From the NCBI GenBank assembly GCA_030734395.1, contig JAUZTG010000020.1, positions 62,001 to 126,000 on the forward strand: a DNA stretch of 64,000 nt, given 5' to 3'. Each line of letters opens with the position of its first letter. The first letter of the stretch is position 1. The translations under genes were made by a program, and so were the position numbers. This document shows, one piece after another, positions 56,997 to 64,000 of the stretch. This DNA is from Sarocladium kiliense. Its lineage: Eukaryota; Ascomycota; Sordariomycetes; Hypocreales; Sarocladiaceae. A model generated the notes under the pieces. The model was given only the letters and a program-made list of their open reading frames with translations. It did no database searches and had not been told where the DNA came from.

Positions 56997-59144
56997 GGAG
57001 GCTCCGCGTGTGGCGAGGCGGTAGGGGAAGAGGCTGGTGAAGATTCTGAGCAGAGCAGTACATCAACGCGACTCTGTGGCAGCAGTACGGGGGGCCTCTC
57101 CACCTGACGATATCCCACTGAGTATCACTTATGTGGATGGCCTGGCTTGAGGGCGGTAATTCGAGATGAATATTTTACGGTTCTTGTATATAAGAGGAAC
57201 TCTCTCTAAGGCGAACGCCCATGGGCAGAGTGGCTTTGTCAGCCAGTGCACATGGGGATACGAGAGTGAGGGGATGATTGTACGAGGTCATTGTTTGGTT
57301 TGGCGTCAAGTATAGGATCCATGGAATTCGGAAAGCACGGAGCGGTAGATCTGGGATGAGTTTTGATGGGTTGAAAACGGCGGTAGTGGAAGGGAGGAAC
57401 TTGCAGGGTTCCGTAGCGGACAAGGCATGGCTTGGTCATAGGTTCGAGGACCGGAAATAGGGGAGTCACGTTTTGTACGAGACAATGATGAGCACACCAC
57501 TTCTGCGTATGCCACAACAACTTGACGCACTGATATTGAGACAAATTGGTTGGCGTAAATGGTTCTGTCGTGGGGATCGTCAACCCCGAGGGCAGAACGT
57601 GATGGTAGAAGACGACGACGGCTGACATGGCTGAAGTCTGTGCTGAAGTGAGAACTCCATGCTAAGTTGAGGGCACTGTGCTGAAATGAGGAAGTCATGT
57701 CCTCTGAGCAGGCAGTGGGAAGCTATTATTCTGGACTATTGCTAGGCCATGTGTGGGTTCCTGGAGGGTCTCTCTGACTCGTGAAGCCGAGGCTGTTGGA
57801 GGTACTCTGGAGTTAGAGCTATTTGGCTGTCGTCTTAACTAGATCGGGTCGGGTCGCAGAGCTGGACGGAGTAGAGATGCATCGAAAGCCGGACGTGCAG
57901 GTCAGCGACAAGTGAAAGTGTCCTATTAGCGTCTAGCTTCCGAGATGGGCACCGTGTGGTTGCGAGGGCGACGTGGGGTAAAGATCACCACCACCCACAT
58001 GCATACATGGGTTCATTTGATGGCAGTAGGTACCTTGACTCGATGTTTGGTTCCTTTGTTGAGAAAGTCCGGGTTTGGGAACGGATCGATTGGGCATGTC
58101 AGACGTAGCTGCAGATCTATGGGGGGTTCTTTTCTGGGAAAGCTGGGTGCACATGGCGGAATGTGCCGGAGCGAGAGGGAGCTGTGGTGGGCCAGGAGGA
58201 GGTTGGGGCTATGGGTTTTGACAGAGAGATTCGGTGCATGCAGAGGGATCTTGTAAAAGAGCGCTTCAAACCGGTGTTGTGAGGCTGAGATTGATGCTTG
58301 GTTTTAGCTTTACGGGATCTTGATGAAGACATGACGCCTATAGCAGCTTTTGATCTCAGCAATGGTGCTACGGAAGCTGCGTGCTCTGGGACTGACTGCC
58401 TTTGGTTGCAAGGCCAGTTCTGAACCATACCAAAGCATACCATACCATACCCATTACCACATCGGTTGGCGACATGCAGCCGAGCGCAAGTCCCTGTGGC
58501 ATATCATGTGAAGATGGCAAGATCCTAGTCTACCTTTCCGTTGCGCTACCCCTCCTGGTCCAAGAGCACTAAGGCAAGGTGCGTCCTGAGACAGTGGCAG
58601 TAGGAATGCGGTGCTACAGACGAACCCCGGCTCCGCTCTCCATTCCCCCACACACTCACGACGCCGCCACAGTATGGTCACCTTAGACAAGAGACCCTTG
58701 AGCTTCCCCGGCTGGCTCATCACATCACATCACCACTGCTGCTGCTGCCATTACTTATTCTCCTCATCCACGTCTCACTGCGTCGCACAACCTTCCTCCT
58801 CCATCCACTCTTGCTCTCGACTCGGTCACTTCCTTGCAGTGCCTCTGGAACTGAGCTCGCGAGCTTCTGAATCAAGAACTCCTTGGTCTTGTTCAAGTTG
58901 GAGCAAGCTTCGCGTCGAGCTGCGTTGAATCTCGCCGCTTGAGAAGCGCTACGCGGAGACTTTATCCTGTCGAGCACCCTCCCATAAGCATCATCGTCAA
59001 GACCAAAGTTGGCTGAAACGCCCTGTATCTTAAGTCGGCGTTTCGCAAGCCGGCTGCTCTCCTTGCTTGTCTCAGCGCTCAACTGCTCTTTTAATCAACT
59101 CTGGGCAGCCTTACCGGCCTGGCCTTACGACCACCCATTAGACC
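56997..59144. other. Intergenic region before the alcohol oxidase, no gene seen
   Basis: 2.1 kb between the phosphodiesterase and the alcohol oxidase. An open frame on the minus strand at 58720-59082 looks protein-like but starts from TTG and has no usable ATG. No supported gene. Confidence 0.45.
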
Positions 59145-61560
59145 ATGGCGCCCTCATCGCAGCACGCACCGGTGGCGACGGTCGTCCCGGCTCCGCCACC
59201 CACAGATTGGATGTGCGATGAGGACTGGGAGCTGCTCTGGTCTCTGCTCGACTCAATGATGCCCTCCATCACGTCCGCATCTGCCGCCACCGACCCTCAA
59301 AACCAGCTAGTTCTCTCCGATAAAGATTTCGAGGAAGCTGTTGATCGTGTGTCGACGGCGCTCGTAAACCCTCCGAGTCGGGTGGATATCATCAAATACC
59401 TGAACCAGCGGCCTACCCTTGACGAGGCGTTCCGCGATGATGTGCGCACGTTGCTTGGCGGAATCCCTTCACGCCAACAGATCGCAAAGGCGCTTACATT
59501 CCTCAGGTAAGGACGTCGGAGCGATTGACTGTCTCTTAGCACTGACAGTATGCAGATCCCGACTAGGAAGTTTACTCCTTACGTGGTGCTGGAGTCCCCT
59601 GAACCAATACCCTCTTGAAGTACGAGAAGGTGTCATCAAATCATGGAGAGTCGGCAACATGCGTGGTATGAGGGCCCTCTCCAAGACCTTAGCTACGCTG
59701 GTTGCGAGAGCCAATGCCGTCCACAATGGCCTTTTACACCAGCTGTCTGGTTACACCAATGTGCCCAAGGATTGGCGTCCTGTCAAAGGCCATGAGTTCA
59801 TCTTCACTCAGGTTGCGGCAGGCAGCGAGCCTCATGTCATCGAGACTGATGTAGTTATCGTGGGTTCTGGTCCCGGTGGTGGCCTGACTGCAAAGAACCT
59901 CGCCGAGGCCGGCCACAAGGTCTTGGTAGTTGACAAGGGCTACTGGTATCCCCCTTCACATCTACCCATGACCCAGGCCGCCGGATGTCAACTCCTCTTT
60001 GCCGTGGGTGGCACTCAGATTAGCGAAGACGGCGGTGTTGTCACTCTCAGTGGATCGACTTGGGGTGGCGGCGGTACAGTCAACTGGAGCGTCTGCCTCG
60101 ATCCTCCGGACTTCGTGCGAACAGAATGGGCGGATGCGGGGCTTCCTCTGTTCAGAAATTCGGACTTTGACGAGTGCCTGGCACGTGTGAAGAAGTTGGT
60201 GGGAGCGAGCACAAAAGGATTAACCCATAATCACCAGAACCAAGTCCTGTTGAAGGGCTGCGAGAAGCTCGGTTGGAAGGTCGGAGAAGCACCGCAGAAC
60301 ACGGCAGGGAAGACGCATGCTTGTGGGCAGTGTCACTTGGGATGCGGTTCGGCGGAGAAGATGGGGCCGGCCATTACGTCGCTTCCCGCGGCTGCGAAGG
60401 CCGGTGCACAGTTCATGGAAGGCTTCAATGTCAAAAAGGTCGTCTTCGCCGAGGACGGCGTCACGGCAGTTGGCGTAGAAGGGGTGTGGACGGCGAGAGG
60501 ACCAGGTGGACTTGTTCACATGCCTGAAAGCGAGAGGCTGCAGAGGAGAGTGATTGTCAAGGCGAAGAAGGTTGTGATTGCTGGAGGTGCTTTGTATAGC
60601 CCACTGGTGCTCATGCAGAGCGGCGTCGAGGTGAGTCAGCAAATTGTGAGGGTGACTTCAAGGTGATCTTATGCTGACTTCTCGACAGAACGCACACCTT
60701 GGCAAGAATCTCCACCTGCATCCATGCAATGTAGTCACAGCTGTCTGCAATGAAGAGACGCGGCCCTGGGAGGGATCTATTATTTCAAGCTACGGCAGTG
60801 AGTTTGATAATCTGGACGGAAAGGGCCACGGAGTGAAGCTTGAGCCCATCTGCAGTGTTGTAAGTCGACCCGTTCGTGTTCCCGACGCATTGCGTTGTGG
60901 CTGACCTTCATCTTCCTCTAGCCATATGCCCTTCTGGCACCGCAGATGTGGCACAACGCCGTTGATTCAAAGCTCCTCGAACTGCGATATGGCCATATGA
61001 TCGGCTTCATTTCACTGACCCGAGACCGCGATGGGGGAGAAGTATACCCAGACCCTGAAACTGGCCTGCCACGCATGAAATACGAAGTCTCCGAATTTGA
61101 CCGTGAGAACACCATGGTTGGCGTCCAGGCCCTCGCGAAGCTCTGTTACGTCGCAGGCGCAAAGGAGATCCGTGCTTGCATCGCTGGCGTGGCGCCCTTC
61201 CTCACTGACCAGTCCAAGTATGACGCCTCCGGAGTAAGCCCCCTCGATGACGGCAAGAAGGTCAAGGACCCCCAGCTCGAGGACCCGCGTTTTGCGGCAT
61301 GGCTACTGGAGCTGAGACAAATGGGCAATGCTGTGCCTGAGGCGGCGTGGCAGACGGCCCATCAGATGAGTACATGCAGGATGGGAGCTACAGCGGATGA
61401 TGGAGTGGTGGACATGATGGGCAGGGTATGGGGTAAGAAGGGATTGTATGTGGCAGATAGCAGCGTGATGCCGAGTGCGAGTGGCGTGAACCCTATGATT
61501 ACGACGTTGGCGCTGGCAGATTGGATTTCAAGGGGCTTGGTGAAGGAAATGGCGGGCTGA
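59145..61560 (+). CDS. FAO1: Long-chain fatty alcohol oxidase (GMC family, FAD)
   Basis: Four exons, 59145-59506, 59556-60630, 60689-60859 and 60922-61560, give 748 residues. Introns are 49, 58 and 62 nt. The enzyme oxidises long-chain alcohols to aldehydes with oxygen, linked to alkane and fatty-acid use; yeast forms are membrane-bound or peroxisomal. The FAD-binding motif is VVIVGSGPGGGLTAKNLAEAG followed by VLVVDKG. STWGGGGTVNWSVCLDPPDFVR, HACGQCHLGCGSAEK and the C-terminal HQMSTCRMG...NPMITTLALADWI are typical of the FAO subgroup, including the active-site His. The N-terminal 200 residues, with a hydrophobic stretch around LGSLLLTWCWSPLNQYPLEVREG, match the extra domain of long-chain alcohol oxidases and separate it from glucose oxidase-type GMC enzymes. 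The C-terminus (KEMAG) is not a PTS1. Substrate range is inferred. Confidence 0.93.
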
Positions 61561-64000
61561 GGTTGTGATACCCTCGTGTTGCGAAGGGGAGGGGCCTTTG
61601 TGCCTGAGGGGGGGGGGATGACACGCCTTGTACATCATGACTTTACTTTTGAATCGCTGTCAATAGGTTAGCCTGAACGTGTCTTTACAAAGCAGCTGTC
61701 TGAAGTTCCCCTCGTTGCTTCTGGTGGTTCCCCTGATTCCTGCACGCCTCAAACCGCCATGCTGAACGCCACTGCTTACCCGGCAGGCAAGTGCTGAAGC
61801 TCTCATCAGCTTGCCAGTATCTGATGCTCGATGCTTCTGAGCCAACCAAGACGTCCTCCCCTTGACCCGAAGGCAGCCGCTTACACCATCAGATGCGTCA
61901 GATGAGAGTCTAGGCATCCATTTGCCGGTATGGTGTCCTCTCCTCTTGAGCAAGAAGCATCACGGCTGGCATCTTCATCTCAGTGGCAAGTATTCGATTA
62001 ACACATCGAGTTCTGTATGGTGCCACGTCTCAGAGATCAACATCCTGCCTATCCAGAAGATCCCCTTGCAGCTATCTCCGCCTCCCGAAGTCGCATTCGT
62101 AAATCCATCAACAAATGTATCGAAATGCATAGACCCGATGTTGCAGATGGCGGCCTCCCACCAATGCACAATATGACCCTGCGTTGGACTGTGGAGGTCA
62201 GATGGCCCAGGCTGCCGGGTGCCCGGTCTTGCACTGCCACGTCCACTTGACACCTCCCCCCCGAGAGCGGCGACTCCGTTGCGGTCGGGTTTCCGGGCCT
62301 GCTGAGAGGGTCCAAACGCATGAGTTTCGGGTGAGAGAAAATCCCTGGATAGCTGAGAAACTACTCGGAAGACCCCAACATGCCACGTCATGATGATTTT
62401 GTCTCTCTCTACTCGAGTTGATGCGCTGGCGGGTTTGTCTCGCAATGCCAGAGCTTGTAGTCAGGTCTTTCCCCGCTGTAAAACTCGGTAGCTGGGCGCC
62501 CTAGCTCCACTGTAAAACTCGAGGACCCCTTGCTTATGGCCCTTGCGCCACACCCGCCCCATCCCTCCCGTCTGCTCGGATTTCTCACCGTGGCGAGAAG
62601 GAGATGCACACACAACTCTTCCCACAATTTCTGTCTATCTATTCGGTGAAGATCTATAGTGGTTTCTATTTTCAGAATAACTACTCATTGGAGATTTGCT
62701 AGAATCAGTTTATAGTAGCCATCCGCACACGGCAGGGTTAAGCAACTAATGCAACGTGGGTGGTGGTTCGCTCTTGTGCCTTTCGAAAGTTGGGAACTTC
62801 ATATATGTGACTTGCAGATATAGATTGCCTTGCCACCACGGCGGGATTTTCACATGTGAGAGGAAGGGAAAAAAACTGCAGTGTCCATTGGATGTCGTAA
62901 GCACAGGGTAAACCGGAAATCCCATCTTGCGCAGGCCGTGGTATCCCTAAACCCCTGCGTGGTAAACTTTCGCTTATGCAGGATCGCCGTGTCGCATATC
63001 GTCTAGCATCAGGCAGCACCGTTGGTAAAGGATGGCTCCTGGGCATAGCCTAACGTACGCTCTACCTATCCCAGAAACCGTCTTTCCAACCGAGGACGGC
63101 GTAAAGCCGACGGTACGAAACGAAAGGGCTGCCTCATTGGGTCTTGCATCCACCGTTTCGGTGTTCACGTGCACACTTTTTGACAGGTTTTGAGCAAATG
63201 TGAGACCCAAGACATGCATCGCCAGGGATTCCGTGGAACTTTCTCAGAGGCCTCGTGATCCGATTTCCCGGTTTACCCCATGAAGTGAGAACGTCATCGG
63301 CGGCACTCGGGACACGCCTTGTCGGCTTAAGAATCGCACAGACAAGTTGTGGTGAGACGCCCCCCCTCCAGAATCTATATTGGAGAAGAGGTGGGAAGAA
63401 ACTATCCTATTGTGCAGAATGACGATCAAACATGGGAAAGATGGATTCATGTGATGTTGATTAAGGTAAGGTACGGATGTGGCCGACAGGCAGTGAAAGA
63501 AAGCCAATGTTAAAAATAGAAAATCGCACTTTGGGTTTATGATCTTGGTCGTCGCCTAGACCAGAAAAGTGGGTCGTCTGTGGCGCTCACTGTGGCGGCG
63601 GCCTTCTGGAAAAAATGGGGGCTGAGTGTAGCGACGTACCGGCGCCGGTACCTCCAAGTCATGGCACATGTACCTTCACCATTGCCAGCTTGTGCTTCTT
63701 ATGGTTGACACCCACCACACACGGGGGCCATTCTTTCCCCAGTGCGCCCGTTATGTAGAGTCACATGGGTCTATCAATGACAGAGATCCGAGACATGGCT
63801 GTCTAACTCTCAGCTCCAGAACCATGTGCCGTGTCATGCCGTGTCATTTCAAGATCAGAGCTGGGGGACTCGATGGCTTGGGCAATAAAAGTTTCCCCTG
63901 GGCCACCCTGTCATCGTGATGCTAGCTGCAGTTCGACGTCTCGAAAAACAATAGGCCATGGCAGACTTGCACTGCGATTCGTCCCCTTTTCCTGCCTTTC
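61561..64000. other. Right-hand end of window, no gene seen
   Basis: The last 2.4 kb carry only short frames on both strands without a recognisable product or credible splicing. A 16-base perfect palindrome sits at 63636-63651. A run of G follows the alcohol oxidase stop at about 61,608. A partial gene continuing beyond 64,000 cannot be excluded. Confidence 0.4.

Noticed and set aside
58720..59082. Protein-like minus-strand frame upstream of the alcohol oxidase (LSAETSKESSRLAKRRLK...)
   Set aside because: It begins at TTG with no ATG in frame until near its end, and no upstream exon is evident. It overlaps the leader of the alcohol oxidase. Worth revisiting only if antisense transcripts are found.

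Overview
The window is nuclear DNA of a filamentous ascomycete (Pezizomycotina). The genes are protein-coding, mostly broken by 1-4 short introns of 47-124 nt with gt...ag ends and CTRAC-like branch points. Intergenic spaces are 0.1-4.6 kb, leaders are CT-rich, and the bifunctional MoaA-MoaC (cnxABC) fusion and the other orthologues are typical of moulds. I cannot fix the class from the sequence alone. I saw no rRNA, no convincing tRNA, no CRISPR array, no intact transposon and no secondary-metabolite cluster. This is a housekeeping chromosome arm with one short AT-rich relic.

Layout, left to right. 0-6 kb: vacuolar carboxypeptidase Y and an ELO-type fatty-acid elongase. 6.9-7.9 kb (minus): a FYVE zinc-finger protein. 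10.9-13.1 kb (minus): cnxABC for molybdenum cofactor precursor synthesis. 15.4-17.3 kb: a large, mostly disordered protein of unknown function. 17.9-20.5 kb: PET100 and, convergent to it, a TACO1/YebC protein, with a low-GC relic between them. 20.8-27.1 kb: the giant HEAT-repeat protein LAA1, divergent from TACO1. 28.7-33 kb (minus): a two-RRM protein and WDR8/WRAP73. 33.5-37.7 kb: CFIm25, a YjbQ/UPF0047 protein (minus), complex I subunit NDUFS6 (minus) and the exosome cofactor MPP6, in tight divergent or convergent pairs. 39.6-43.2 kb: STE23/insulin-degrading enzyme. 44.9-49.5 kb: a UBP12-like deubiquitinase. 54.1-57 kb: high-affinity cAMP phosphodiesterase. 59.1-61.6 kb: a long-chain alcohol oxidase. 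The last 2.4 kb hold nothing I can call.

The genes do not form one pathway. Several serve mitochondria: PET100 and TACO1 both act in cytochrome oxidase biogenesis, NDUFS6 belongs to complex I, cnxABC makes cPMP and carries targeting-like segments, and STE23 has a possible mitochondrial leader.

The most interesting signal is in cnxABC. The 5' splice site of its unusually long (202 nt) intron is embedded in the codons for Gly-Gly-stop. The unspliced message would end MoaA with the Gly-Gly tail that MoaA needs, while the spliced message encodes a MoaA-MoaC fusion without it. This mirrors human MOCS1, where alternative splicing makes the same choice. The fusion linker also contains a second presequence-like segment.
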